A stretch of 64,000 bases of DNA from Sulfitobacter guttiformis (GTDB taxonomy: Bacteria; Pseudomonadota; Alphaproteobacteria; Rhodobacterales; Rhodobacteraceae): the NCBI RefSeq assembly GCF_003610455.1, contig NZ_RAQK01000002.1, positions 1,148,317 to 1,212,316 on the forward strand, given 5' to 3'. Position 1 is the stretch's first letter. Every line of letters starts with the position of its first letter. This document shows positions 18,027 through 27,339 of the stretch, in pieces. Below the pieces are notes generated by a model. It did not search any database. It saw nothing but the letters and a program-made list of their open reading frames with translations, and was not told where the DNA came from. The translations under genes were made by a program, and so were the position numbers.

Positions 18027-20894
18027 TTATGCTTCCCCCCCTTTTAGCGCTTTGTTCTCGGATCGGGACGGGTTTATGTCCATGGCATAATCGCTGTCTT
18101 TGATGTGGGCGCGCCTTGCAAGGCGGCTGAACCCGTCGAGTGACAACATCACTGCCCCCACAACAGCCAGAAATACACCAAGGTCAAAGAGCGCAGCGGT
18201 CGCAATTTCGAACTCCTGAAACGGCGGAATGCGGACATAGGTAAAATCGGATGTCAGGAACGGCTTTCCCACAAACCATGACCCGATGCCCGTGAGGCCC
18301 GCAATAAGAACGCCTGCGCCAATTACCCCATGATGGGGATAGCGCTGCCGCTGGCTGGCCCAGCTGTAGCCGCTGGCCATATACTGCATCACAAGACCGA
18401 TCGACACGACAAGACCCGAGATGAAACCGCCGCCAGGCTCGTTGTGGCCGCGCAGGAAGATGTAGAAACCCACCATCATGACCACGGGCATCAACACCCG
18501 AGTCATGACGACCATCATCATCGGATGCATATCGCCTGCCAACTCTTTGTCCGGCGTACGGTTCAGCAAACGTGCCCGTACAGGCCCCCCTAACAAGGTT
18601 TCGGTCAGCGCAAATATCAGCACAGCGGCAATACTCAGCACGATTATCTCGCCAAAGGTGTCGAAGCCACGGAAATCCACAAGGATCACGTTGACAACGT
18701 TTGTTCCGCCACCGCCCTTATAGCTGTTCGCGAGGTGGAATTCGGAAATTGGAGACGTGATCGCATCACGCAGCAGATAGTGATAGCTCAGGGCCATTGT
18801 CGCGGCCCCGCCCAACACCGCCACACCTGCGTCGCGGATGCGCCGCAAAACCGTGCTCTCGACGGGGGTCTCGTTGGGCAGAAAGTTAAGTGCGAGCAGA
18901 AGCAGGATCGTTGTCACAACCTCAACCGTGATCTGTGTCATTGCCAGATCAGGTGCCGAGAAAAATACGAAACCCACAGAGACCATGAGGCCCACAATAC
19001 CGATCAGAACCAGCGACAGCAGGCGGTTGCGATGCAAAAACATCATACCTGTCACAGCAGCTACCAACATCAGCCACCCCGCAATCTCGATCGCACCGGC
19101 AGGTTGCACTTGCCGCGTGGGCGCGCCGACAGTGCCGGTTGCCCATGCGTAATATCCCGCAACAACCACAGTCACGGCCATCACAGCGCCATAGCGCGAG
19201 AAAGCACCATTGTGCAGCGGTAGCGTCAGCGCTTTGGCCAGCAGAACGACGCCATTGATCAGACCCTCGAAAATCGGCTTGGCCTCGGGGCGCGGGGTCG
19301 CGTCCCAAAGCTTGAGCAGTGGGTTGAAAAGGGCCAGAACAATCAAACCACCGAGAACTGCCACAATGGACATATAAAGCGCCGGTACCAAACCGTGCCA
19401 GATTTTGAAGTAGGCGGTGGGCACATCCGCCACACCTCCCAGCACTGCGGCAGTGATACTTTTGACCGCAGGCTCTGCTATAAATGGTGCGACACCGATC
19501 ACCACAACCAGAACCACCAAAAGTGCTGGCGGCAGCCACAGACCCGCTGGGGGATCGTGCGGTTTTGCCGGATAATCGTCGCGCTGCGGTCCCAGAAATG
19601 TGTGACCGATTAGCCGGAAACAATATGCAGCGGAAAAGAGCGAGCCCACAACCGCAAGTGTCGGCACGATCCAGTGATTGCCACCCAGCACCGTATGATA
19701 GGCCTCTTCCAGCATCATTTCCTTGCTCAGAAATCCGTTGAGAAGGGGAATACCTGCCATTGAGAGCGCAGCAAGAGTTGCGATGACAAAGGTGACAGGC
19801 ATGAGGTGGCGCAACCCACCAAGACGGCGGATGTCGCGGGTATGCGTCTCATGGTCGATGATCCCTGCCGACATAAAAAGTGCTGCTTTGAACGTGGCAT
19901 GGTTGAGAATGTGAAACACCGCCGCCATCGCACCAAAGGCTGTGCCAGTACCCAGCAGCATCGTGATCAGACCCAGATGCGACACCGTCGAGAATGCCAA
20001 AAGTGCCTTCAGATCATGTTTGAACAATGCGATCACAGCCCCAAGGACCATTGTGATCAGACCTGCGCCTGTGACTAGCCAGAACCATTCGGGCGTACCC
20101 GACAGCACGGGCCACATACGCGCCATCAGAAAGATTCCCGCCTTAACCATCGTGGCTGAATGCAGATATGCGGATACCGGCGTGGGTGCCGCCATCGCAT
20201 GTGGCAGCCAGAAGTGGAACGGAAACTGTGCAGATTTCGTAAAACAACCCAGCAGGATCAGAATAAGAGCGGGCAGATACAGCGGACTTTCCTGAATAAG
20301 TTCGCGGTTTTGCAAGATCACACTCAGATCATAGCTCCCCACAATCTGGCCGAGGAGCATCATGCCCCCGATCATCGCAAGGCCACCCATGCCCGTGACA
20401 GTGAGCGCCATACGCGCGCCCTCCCTGCCTTCTGGCAGGTGCTTCCAATAGCCGATGAGCAGAAAGGAAGAGAGCGAAGTCAGCTCCCAAAAGACCAGCA
20501 AGAGGAGGATGTTATCGGATAAAACAATCCCGACCATCGCGCCCTGAAACAACAGCAAATAGGTGAAGAACTCACCCATGTTGTCCTCACGCGCCAGATA
20601 GAACCGTGCGTAGGTGATGATCAACAGTCCGATACCCAGAATAAGCGTGGCAAAGAAAAAACCAAGCGCGTCGAGCATCAGGGTGAAATTAAGCCCCAGC
20701 GAGGGGATCCAGTCGGCGCGGAACGTAACGACATCACCGGCCATTACCGTGGGCAGGTTTGTCAGCAGCCCGATAAACGCCGCCAGCGTTATCGTAAACG
20801 TGACGCCCGCGCATGCGGCACGTCCCGCTTGATTCATCAAACCTGGCAGCAAAGCGCCGAGAAATGGCAAGGCAACTATCAAAAGAAGTGACAC
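18027..20894 (-). CDS. mnhA: Fused monovalent cation/H+ antiporter subunits A and B
   Basis: 955 residues from a GTG start with GGAG upstream. Residues 1 to about 750 match the NuoL-like MnhA, with 'KSAQFPFHFWLPHAMAAPTPVSAYLH' region and its C-terminal extension. The last ~180 residues match MnhB ('GHNEPGGGFISGLVVSIGLVMQY'). Fused A-B subunits are characteristic of the alphaproteobacterial PhaAB type described for Sinorhizobium. It is the first gene of a compact mnhABCDEFG operon in which every gene abuts or overlaps the next. The 160 bp upstream should carry the promoter, but no confident boxes are visible. Confidence 0.93.
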   Translation of the reverse strand: MSLLLIVALPFLGALLPGLMNQAGRAACAGVTFTITLAAFIGLLTNLPTVMAGDVVTFRADWIPSLGLNFTLMLDALGFFFATLILGIGLLIITYARFYLAREDNMGEFFTYLLLFQGAMVGIVLSDNILLLLVFWELTSLSSFLLIGYWKHLPEGREGARMALTVTGMGGLAMIGGMMLLGQIVGSYDLSVILQNRELIQESPLYLPALILILLGCFTKSAQFPFHFWLPHAMAAPTPVSAYLHSATMVKAGIFLMARMWPVLSGTPEWFWLVTGAGLITMVLGAVIALFKHDLKALLAFSTVSHLGLITMLLGTGTAFGAMAAVFHILNHATFKAALFMSAGIIDHETHTRDIRRLGGLRHLMPVTFVIATLAALSMAGIPLLNGFLSKEMMLEEAYHTVLGGNHWIVPTLAVVGSLFSAAYCFRLIGHTFLGPQRDDYPAKPHDPPAGLWLPPALLVVLVVVIGVAPFIAEPAVKSITAAVLGGVADVPTAYFKIWHGLVPALYMSIVAVLGGLIVLALFNPLLKLWDATPRPEAKPIFEGLINGVVLLAKALTLPLHNGAFSRYGAVMAVTVVVAGYYAWATGTVGAPTRQVQPAGAIEIAGWLMLVAAVTGMMFLHRNRLLSLVLIGIVGLMVSVGFVFFSAPDLAMTQITVEVVTTILLLLALNFLPNETPVESTVLRRIRDAGVAVLGGAATMALSYHYLLRDAITSPISEFHLANSYKGGGGTNVVNVILVDFRGFDTFGEIIVLSIAAVLIFALTETLLGGPVRARLLNRTPDKELAGDMHPMMMVVMTRVLMPVVMMVGFYIFLRGHNEPGGGFISGLVVSIGLVMQYMASGYSWASQRQRYPHHGVIGAGVLIAGLTGIGSWFVGKPFLTSDFTYVRIPPFQEFEIATAALFDLGVFLAVVGAVMLSLDGFSRLARRAHIKDSDYAMDINPSRSENKALKGGEA

Positions 20895-21053
20895 GTCTGC
20901 TCCATACTGTTGGGGCCCGCAGATGTTTCCCTGCTGGGCTTGTCGGCTCGCCCCGATATGGAATCATGACGAAAGTTCACATTAGTCTACGCGACATTTA
21001 GGAAAGGTGCGAACCGATACCAAGATGCGCAACGCAATTTATTGAGGTTTTCG

Positions 21054-21800
21054 TCATATACAACGGCCACCGTCCACTTCCATGCATACGCCAGTGATCA
21101 TAGATGCCTCGTCCGAGCACAGATAGCAGGCGGCATTTCCCATATCCTCGGGCGTGGAAAACCGGCCCAATGGAATGGTCGAGATAAATTTTGCGCGCAT
21201 CTGGGGCGTGTCCTCACCCATGAACGACTTGAGCAATGGCGTCTCCCCCGCCACGGGATTGAGGGCGTTCACACGCACTCCTGAGGGTGCCAGCTCGACT
21301 GCCATTCCCTTTGTCGCATTGTTCATCCAGCCTTTGGAGGCATTGTACCAGTTGAGGTTGGGGCGCGGTGAAACGCCTGCTGTTGACGCGATATTAAGGA
21401 TATTGCCCTGCCCGCGTGCTTTCATCAACGGGACGATATTGCGCGCCGTGAGATAGACGGATTTGCAATTCACTGCAAAGACACGGTCGAATTCATCATC
21501 GCTGATCGTCTCCATCGGTGCAGGAAGATGGGTGATCCCCGCATTGTTGACCAGAATGTCGATGTGGCCCCATGCGTCCACCGCCTGCGCAGTCATGGCA
21601 GCAACGCTGGCTCCGTCAGCTACATCGACGGTCGCAACAATTGCATGTGCGCCCATTTCCTGCCGCAGATCTTCGGCCATGGCGGTATTAAGATCGGCAA
21701 TCATGACCTGGGCGCCTTCGGCCACAAACTTACGAATTATGCCCGCGCCAAAGCCCGAAGCGCCGCCTGTTACAATGGCTGTTTTCCCTTTGAGACGCAC
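21054..21800 (-). CDS. Short-chain dehydrogenase/reductase (FabG-like)
   Basis: About 248 residues. I prefer the GTG at 21800 because GGAGG lies 8 bases before it and it gives the usual N-terminus 'RLKGKTAIVTGGASGFG'. An ATG at 21815 without a ribosome site is the alternative. Cofactor motif TGGASGFG, NNAG motif, and the catalytic 'YNASKG' with upstream Ser are present. The C-terminus 'GVCMEVDGGRCI' is typical of the 3-ketoacyl-ACP-reductase-like group. It lies 28 bp downstream of an aldehyde dehydrogenase gene on the same strand, so the two probably oxidise an alcohol and aldehyde sequentially. Confidence 0.87.
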   Translation of the reverse strand: MRLKGKTAIVTGGASGFGAGIIRKFVAEGAQVMIADLNTAMAEDLRQEMGAHAIVATVDVADGASVAAMTAQAVDAWGHIDILVNNAGITHLPAPMETISDDEFDRVFAVNCKSVYLTARNIVPLMKARGQGNILNIASTAGVSPRPNLNWYNASKGWMNNATKGMAVELAPSGVRVNALNPVAGETPLLKSFMGEDTPQMRAKFISTIPLGRFSTPEDMGNAACYLCSDEASMITGVCMEVDGGRCI

Positions 21801-21828
21801 CGCATGATCCTCCATGTTATCGTGAATA

Positions 21829-23283
21829 TTATCCGTGAAACGCTGCGACAGTTTTAAGCGCAGTAAAACCGTAAAGCGCCTCGAACCCTTTTTCGCGGCC
21901 ATGTCCGGACAGGCCCGACCCGCCAAAAGGCAGCTCGACACCTCCACCGGCACCGTAATTGTTCAAAAACACCTGGCCCGCGCGCAAAGCACGTGCCAGC
22001 CGCATCTGCCGCGCCCCGTCGCGTGTCCAAACTGAGGCGACAAGCCCGTAGGCCGTACCGTTTGCAATCGCCAATGCCTCTGCTTCGTCCTCAAACGGGA
22101 TAATCACCTGTACAGGGCCAAAAATCTCGTCTTGTGCAAGCGTGTGACCGTGCGGCACGCCCTCGAATAGCGCAGGCGCGAAATAGGCCCCGCCTGACGG
22201 GGCACCCCCCTCAACCTCGCCCCGCGCGACCAGATTGAGGTCGGCGCCTTTGGCCAGAAACCCTTCGACGATCTGTTTTTGTCGCATGGATACCAGAGGT
22301 CCGACGCTCAGGTCCGCCATAGCCGGACCGGCACGGAGCGCGCGGTACCGCTCCGCCATTTTGCTCACTACCGCATCATACACGCCGCGCTGCACCAGGA
22401 TCCGCGAAGAAGCAGAACAGGTCTGGCCCGCGTTCTGGATTCCAGCATTGACAAGAAACGGCAGAGCCGCGTCGACATCGGCATCGTCAAACACCAACTG
22501 CGGAGATTTTCCGCCCAGCTCCAGCGTAACGGGCACGAGATGCTGCGCGGCAGATTGCTGGATCAGCCGCCCCGTGCCCACCGATCCGGTAAAAGAGATG
22601 TGATTTATCCCGCTGTGCGCCGTGAGCGCCGCTCCGGCCTCCGCGCCCAGGCCGGACACAATATTGAGGGCACCATCGGGCAACCCTGCGCGCCGCGCCA
22701 ACTCGCCAAAGGCGAGTGCTGTCAGACAGGCCTCCTCGGCGGGTTTGAGGACGACCGCGTTGCCTGTGGCCAGTGCAGCCCCGACCGAGCGGCCGATGAT
22801 CTGCATGGGATAATTCCACGGAATGATATGCCCCGTGACGCCATGCGCTTCGCGCAGAGTATATACAGTATAGCCGTCAAGATAAGGGATCGTCTGGCCG
22901 TGCAACTTGTCCACCGCACCTGCATAAAACTCCAGGTACCTTGCAAGTGCGACAACGTCCGCACGCGCCTGAGTGAGTGGCTTACCCACGTCCAGCGCTT
23001 CGAGCTCTGCCAGTGCGTCAATGTTCTCAAGGACCAGCGCGCCGGTCTTTTGCAAAATACGCCCCCGCTCTACCGCAGTGGCGCGGCCCCACGGCCCCTC
23101 GAAGGCGGACCGCGCTGCCGTCACGGCACGGTCTATATCCGATGCCCCGCCCCGCGCAATCTCGCACAATGTGCTACCATCAGATGGATTCACCAAAGGC
23201 AGTGTCTGTCCGCTGTCGCACGGTGCCCACCTTCCTCCGATCAGGCAATGGGTAGGATCAATATCAAGCGGGCGCAGGGGCAT
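21829..23283 (-). CDS. Aldehyde dehydrogenase (NAD(P)+)
   Basis: 484 residues from the ATG at 23283. Motifs of the ALDH superfamily are complete: 'PWNYPMQI' cofactor segment, 'FTGSVGTG' glycine turn, 'LELGGKSP' with the general-base Glu, and 'NAGQTCSASSR' with the catalytic Cys. It should oxidise an aldehyde to the acid, or be a betaine-aldehyde/gamma-aminobutyraldehyde type enzyme; the sequence alone does not decide. It is the first gene of a pair with the SDR downstream. Confidence 0.9.
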   Translation of the reverse strand: MPLRPLDIDPTHCLIGGRWAPCDSGQTLPLVNPSDGSTLCEIARGGASDIDRAVTAARSAFEGPWGRATAVERGRILQKTGALVLENIDALAELEALDVGKPLTQARADVVALARYLEFYAGAVDKLHGQTIPYLDGYTVYTLREAHGVTGHIIPWNYPMQIIGRSVGAALATGNAVVLKPAEEACLTALAFGELARRAGLPDGALNIVSGLGAEAGAALTAHSGINHISFTGSVGTGRLIQQSAAQHLVPVTLELGGKSPQLVFDDADVDAALPFLVNAGIQNAGQTCSASSRILVQRGVYDAVVSKMAERYRALRAGPAMADLSVGPLVSMRQKQIVEGFLAKGADLNLVARGEVEGGAPSGGAYFAPALFEGVPHGHTLAQDEIFGPVQVIIPFEDEAEALAIANGTAYGLVASVWTRDGARQMRLARALRAGQVFLNNYGAGGGVELPFGGSGLSGHGREKGFEALYGFTALKTVAAFHG

Positions 23284-23547
23284 GGGATCGTCCTGAATGA
23301 GTTTTTCGCAGCTTGGCAATCATGCGCGATCTTGGCAAGGTGGTTAACGCGCTGCCTCGCTCGCAAAGCCGCTCTCCTTTTTCCGGCACAGGTTCATGTT
23401 ACCGCATCACGTATTTCCGGATAACGCCACGGAAACTCGGCCTCGGTCTCTATTAAAGTTGCGGATTGACAAAACATGGCCACATTTAAGTCCCAATTTC
23501 GGTTCTAATTACAATATGTGTTTATTGTTCACTGAAGGAACTAGGTT

Positions 23548-24123
23548 ATGTCACGTACATGGATCATTGGCGCGGTTGCCATTACCGCAGTTGCAGCGCT
23601 GAAGACCTTTATTATTATACAGTTTCTGATGCCCGATACTGCTGTTAGCTTCGCTACGGTATCCGGCCTCTTCGCGCTATTTTTTGCTCTTACCGCAGCA
23701 GTGGCCTACGTCAGCTTCACCCAGTTGCGCGCCCTGATGGAGCGCCAACGAAAAGAAAAACTGGCCCCCGGTGCCGGAGAGCCTGTGGCGAAGGAAACCG
23801 TAATTTTGCGCAATGCGACCACATGGGGATTGTCGCAAGCGGAAGCAGATGTGGCAATTTTTGTGGTCAAAGGTTTTTCGAACGGTGAAATCGCGGAAAT
23901 GCGTGGTTGCGCTATTGCTACTGTTAAGACCCAACTGGGCCGCATTTACCAAAAATCGGGCCTCGCTTCGCGTTACCAGCTCATCGCTTTTGTAACCGAC
24001 GAAGTATGCTCGATGGCCAATGAGCATGAGGAAGAACCAGCGCAAGTGGTGACACGAAATGTCCTCCCTCTTTCAGGGCGAACTAAATCGGCTGCACCGC
24101 AGAACCAAACTCACCTCGCCTGA
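23548..24123 (+). CDS. Membrane-anchored LuxR-family transcriptional regulator
   Basis: 191 residues. Two hydrophobic helices at about 5-27 and 35-57 form an N-terminal membrane hairpin. A basic linker 'MERQRKEK' follows, then a C-terminal LuxR/GerE helix-turn-helix at about 95-150 ('TWGLSQAEADVAIFVVKGFSN', 'ATVKTQLGRIYQKSGL'). There is no receiver or autoinducer-binding domain, so signal input must come through the membrane segment or a partner. It converges with the Tad operon, whose last gene ends 58 bp away. A role in surface attachment is inference from position only. Confidence 0.75.
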   Translation: MSRTWIIGAVAITAVAALKTFIIIQFLMPDTAVSFATVSGLFALFFALTAAVAYVSFTQLRALMERQRKEKLAPGAGEPVAKETVILRNATTWGLSQAEADVAIFVVKGFSNGEIAEMRGCAIATVKTQLGRIYQKSGLASRYQLIAFVTDEVCSMANEHEEEPAQVVTRNVLPLSGRTKSAAPQNQTHLA

Positions 24124-24167
24124 GGATAGCTTTTCCAACGGCACCATTTCTTTTGACAGCCGCCCAG

Positions 24168-24193
24168 ACTGGTCCCTGCCCTAGCGGACCAGT
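24168..24193. terminator. Inverted repeat between convergent luxR and tadG
   Basis: ACTGGTCC at 24168-24175 and GGACCAGT at 24186-24193 form a perfect 8-bp stem with a 10-nt loop, overlapping the tadG stop codon. It could act as a bidirectional terminator between convergent genes. No T-run follows on either side. Confidence 0.4.
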
Positions 24194-25938
24194 TGGACCG
24201 TTTCGCAATGATGTCCGGTGAGTTCCAACTCCCCAGCACCCAGTTCAAGCCCCGCCGCGCCCAGCGCAGAGTCGAGCACAGCATCAACCGGTGTTGTCAG
24301 GGTAGACAGTAATCTGCCCGGCAGAGCGTTGAGCAATGTCGCGATGAGCGGTGCGGCAGCACCTGCGACCAACCCCTCCTGCCCCGGCTTTACACGAAAT
24401 TCGGTGTTTTGCGTCGACAGCAGCCCGCCCACGGCGGAGGTCAACAATTCCCCGGAGCCGAATGAGCGTATAACGTCAGCGTTCATAATATCTTGGCGTG
24501 TGAATGTAACAGTCTCAGACTGAGATTGCCCCACTGGAACATAAGAGCGGGCCTGAATCGTAATGCCCGTGACCTTGAGCGAGGTGACGAGTAACGGGAT
24601 CGTCAGGTTAACCTCCAACATGTCAGCAAACTCAAGACTGGCAGGATCTACCGCTCCGGATGATTCGGGAAGTTTGCCCAAATAGAGGGCGGCCACAGCT
24701 GTGCCATTGGCGGGATGCAGCGGGATCGATGATGTCGAAAACCGCGCCGCTACATCAAGCGGGTTGGGAGTGCTACAACCGATCTCCTCAAGGGTGGCAG
24801 TAGCGCCCGCGACCTCGGCGTAAATCGGAAGATTGACAGAGGCAATTTCGATACCGTCACCAAAACCGCCAAGCAAAGATGTCGCAACTTTGGTTTCCGA
24901 TTTCAAACGGACTGCCGCGCGGTGCAATTGCACCCCCTCCTCACCCAGAGCGATGAGGCCGGACCGTGCAGGCGGCTCACCTGCTGTCAGGATCGTTTTA
25001 GTGGACAGGATGCCCGATATATTCACGTTAGTATTAATATTGATACCGGTTCCCACGGTTTCCGTAGCCGCCAAAGAACGCACTACATCAAGCGCCGAAA
25101 AGCGCACGCCCGACAGGAACTCTGTTGCTGTTAGGCCAAGGTCCGTATCAATACCGCCGACCAGCGACCGAAGTGTAAAATTATCCCCGCCTGCCGCATT
25201 GCGCAGCCCGTCAAGCTGAACAGCCAAGGCGGTAGGCAAAAGCGTTTGAAGTGCTCCAACCAGTTGTGATCCGTTTGCCGTGGCATTCAGGATTTCGGCC
25301 GGATTGCGTCCCACTTCGATATTGAGCGCGGCGAACAGCAGTTCAAGATCTACGCTGGTGTCATCAAGCCGCTGCAGGTCACCCGCGTTGATTGTCGCAT
25401 CAATGCCGAATTCCTGCGCCAATAAGGTGTTGAGAGCATCCCCATCGAGATTTGTGATATGACTGCTCAACGAAAAACTGGCCGCACCAGTGCGTGTTGC
25501 GAGGGCCGATCGATGAAGGTTTACATGGGTATCACGGGTGAAAATACGGGCAAAATGCAAGGGTGCATCCTGTTGCAAAACAACGCGCACGCCGTTGATC
25601 CCCGGACTGCCAGCCGCAAGGACCTGAAACCGGTCTTCGGGTGCGATCGCGGGATTGCGAAGGAAACGGCCCAACTCAAGGGTTTCAAGCGCGTCAGTGC
25701 GGCTCCTGTTGCGGGCCAGCGTCTGATCGGCACGCGCAGTCGCCTCATCGGGGTGGCCAACCGCACTCATTGCTGTGAGATCGCTTGTCGATTGCAACAT
25801 CGCCCGCTCGCGGTAAAGGGACGCGACGTCGACACCAAGTGCCGCGAAGCCAAGCAGCACGACCAACAGCAGCGCCACGATAACGGCAACCGCGCCATCT
25901 TCGTCGCGGGCAAAACCGGAAGTCGGGTTAATATGCAA
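24181..25938 (-). CDS. tadG: Tad pilus assembly protein TadG
   Basis: 585 residues. The start is most likely the TTG at 25938: GGAAG lies 8 bases before it, and no ATG follows before the pilin-like N-terminal segment 'DEDGAVAVIVALLLVVLLGFAALGVDV'. This is the hydrophobic TadE/G signature with a pseudopilin-like cleavage context. The rest is a large Ser/Thr/Ala-rich periplasmic domain. The family contributes to Tad pilus assembly and may be processed by TadV. It is the last gene of the operon and overlaps tadE by 11 bases. An inverted repeat (ACTGGTCC/GGACCAGT) spans its stop codon. Confidence 0.82.
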   Translation of the reverse strand: MHINPTSGFARDEDGAVAVIVALLLVVLLGFAALGVDVASLYRERAMLQSTSDLTAMSAVGHPDEATARADQTLARNRSRTDALETLELGRFLRNPAIAPEDRFQVLAAGSPGINGVRVVLQQDAPLHFARIFTRDTHVNLHRSALATRTGAASFSLSSHITNLDGDALNTLLAQEFGIDATINAGDLQRLDDTSVDLELLFAALNIEVGRNPAEILNATANGSQLVGALQTLLPTALAVQLDGLRNAAGGDNFTLRSLVGGIDTDLGLTATEFLSGVRFSALDVVRSLAATETVGTGININTNVNISGILSTKTILTAGEPPARSGLIALGEEGVQLHRAAVRLKSETKVATSLLGGFGDGIEIASVNLPIYAEVAGATATLEEIGCSTPNPLDVAARFSTSSIPLHPANGTAVAALYLGKLPESSGAVDPASLEFADMLEVNLTIPLLVTSLKVTGITIQARSYVPVGQSQSETVTFTRQDIMNADVIRSFGSGELLTSAVGGLLSTQNTEFRVKPGQEGLVAGAAAPLIATLLNALPGRLLSTLTTPVDAVLDSALGAAGLELGAGELELTGHHCETVQLVR

Positions 25939-26365
25939 CGTATGCGCTTCCGTTAATTGTTGTGATCCCGAGCTTTAAAAAACCGTTCGCGATATCCAAC
26001 AACGAGCCGTCCACGTCGTATACTACGGACACTGTGATCCCATCTACTTCCGCTGTGTCGAAGGCGATTGTGGAGGTTACGGCATCCTGAACCAACAAGG
26101 GATAGCGCGCGCCTGCTTCGTTCAAATAGCTGCGCGCGATCGCACGTCGTTCTGCCTCGTCAAGGCCCGACACACTGGAGCGTGCAGCACCCGAAGCAAG
26201 CTGGCTCACGGAATGGCTGACACCCATGAAATATCCAACAGTCACGATGCCAAACACAAGGGTCAGCAGGATCGGTGCAATCAGTACAAACTCCACCGCA
26301 ACGGCGCCGGACTGATCGGCACGAAAACGAGACAGAAAGCGGGATTTAAAGGGGACCATGTGCAT
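25928..26365 (-). CDS. tadE: Tad pilus minor pseudopilin TadE
   Basis: 145 residues. The segment 'DQSGAVAVEFVLIAPILLTLVFGIV' is the TadE-type pseudopilin leader: Gly followed by a hydrophobic helix with Glu at position 5 after the processing site. An ATG at 26359 is 9 bases from GGAGG and may be the true start; the ATG at 26365 overlaps the tadC stop. Minor pilin/assembly role in the Tad system. Confidence 0.85.
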   Translation of the reverse strand: MHMVPFKSRFLSRFRADQSGAVAVEFVLIAPILLTLVFGIVTVGYFMGVSHSVSQLASGAARSSVSGLDEAERRAIARSYLNEAGARYPLLVQDAVTSTIAFDTAEVDGITVSVVYDVDGSLLDIANGFLKLGITTINGSAYVAY

Positions 26366-27339
26366 CAGCCTCCGTTCAGAATGTTGTCAATAACACTGAG
26401 CGCGGCAGGGCCAACCAGCACGACAAATACCGCAGGCATGATGCAGAAGATCAACGGCAGTGTCATGAGTACAGGCAAGCGTGCGGCTTTTTCCTCGACC
26501 GCCATCAAACGGTTTGCACGCTGTTCGTCGATAAGGGTGCGCATGGCGCGCGAAAACGGGGTGCCGTAGATATCCGACTGGTCGAGGGTCTGGGTAAAGA
26601 CGCCAATCTCCGGCAGCGGGACACGAACGCCCAGCTTTTCATAGGCAGCGCGGCGATCATTGGTCATCTGCATTTCTGACACCATTTGCAGGATTTCCTG
26701 CGCCAGCTCAGGGCTATTGGTGGCCAATTCGGCGGCAACACGGTGCAAAGCGGGCTGCGGCCCCAGCCCAGCCTCCGAAGAAATCACCAAAAGTTCCAAC
26801 AGATCGGGAAAGCTGCGGCGGATGCGGCCCAGACGTTCCTTGCGGCGCTGGTCCACGAAAAAATCCACCCCTTTGGAAAGGGTAAGGGCCACAGCAATTA
26901 CACCCGCGCCGGGCATGACCATCGCAATACCCAAAGGTTTCGTCATCAATACCCAGATTACACCGGCCACCACAGCAACCAACGGTACAACAGTTTTGAG
27001 AAAGGCGTAGATCAGTAGTGCATCACGCCCTCGATATCCGGCCGAGGACAGATCGGCGGCAGCATCACTTGCCTCCCCGCCTAGAACTACAGATACACTT
27101 TCACCCATGCGGGCGACGACACGGCGCAATTTGCCCAAGTGATAGGCAAGGCTGCCGCCCTGTCGTTGAGGCGCGGAGGTTGTACGCGAAAAGCTGCCTG
27201 TGCCCGTTGCACGTTCAAGACGTTTGGACAAGCGCACACGCTCCCGCTCGGACTGGAACAGGGCAGCGATACCCATCATCGAGAGAAGCAGCCCGCCAAG
27301 AGCGAGCCAGAACACGGTTTGCGTCAGAATATCAGACAT
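26365..27339 (-). CDS. tadC: Tad inner-membrane platform protein TadC (GspF family)
   Basis: 324 residues from the ATG at 27339; the frame also allows a TTG one codon upstream. Two N-terminal and two C-terminal membrane helices flank a cytoplasmic GspF domain ('RRSFPDLLELLVISSEAGLG'). TadC pairs with TadB in the inner membrane to form the platform on which the TadA ATPase acts. It overlaps tadB by 8 bases. Confidence 0.9.
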   Translation of the reverse strand: MSDILTQTVFWLALGGLLLSMMGIAALFQSERERVRLSKRLERATGTGSFSRTTSAPQRQGGSLAYHLGKLRRVVARMGESVSVVLGGEASDAAADLSSAGYRGRDALLIYAFLKTVVPLVAVVAGVIWVLMTKPLGIAMVMPGAGVIAVALTLSKGVDFFVDQRRKERLGRIRRSFPDLLELLVISSEAGLGPQPALHRVAAELATNSPELAQEILQMVSEMQMTNDRRAAYEKLGVRVPLPEIGVFTQTLDQSDIYGTPFSRAMRTLIDEQRANRLMAVEEKAARLPVLMTLPLIFCIMPAVFVVLVGPAALSVIDNILNGG

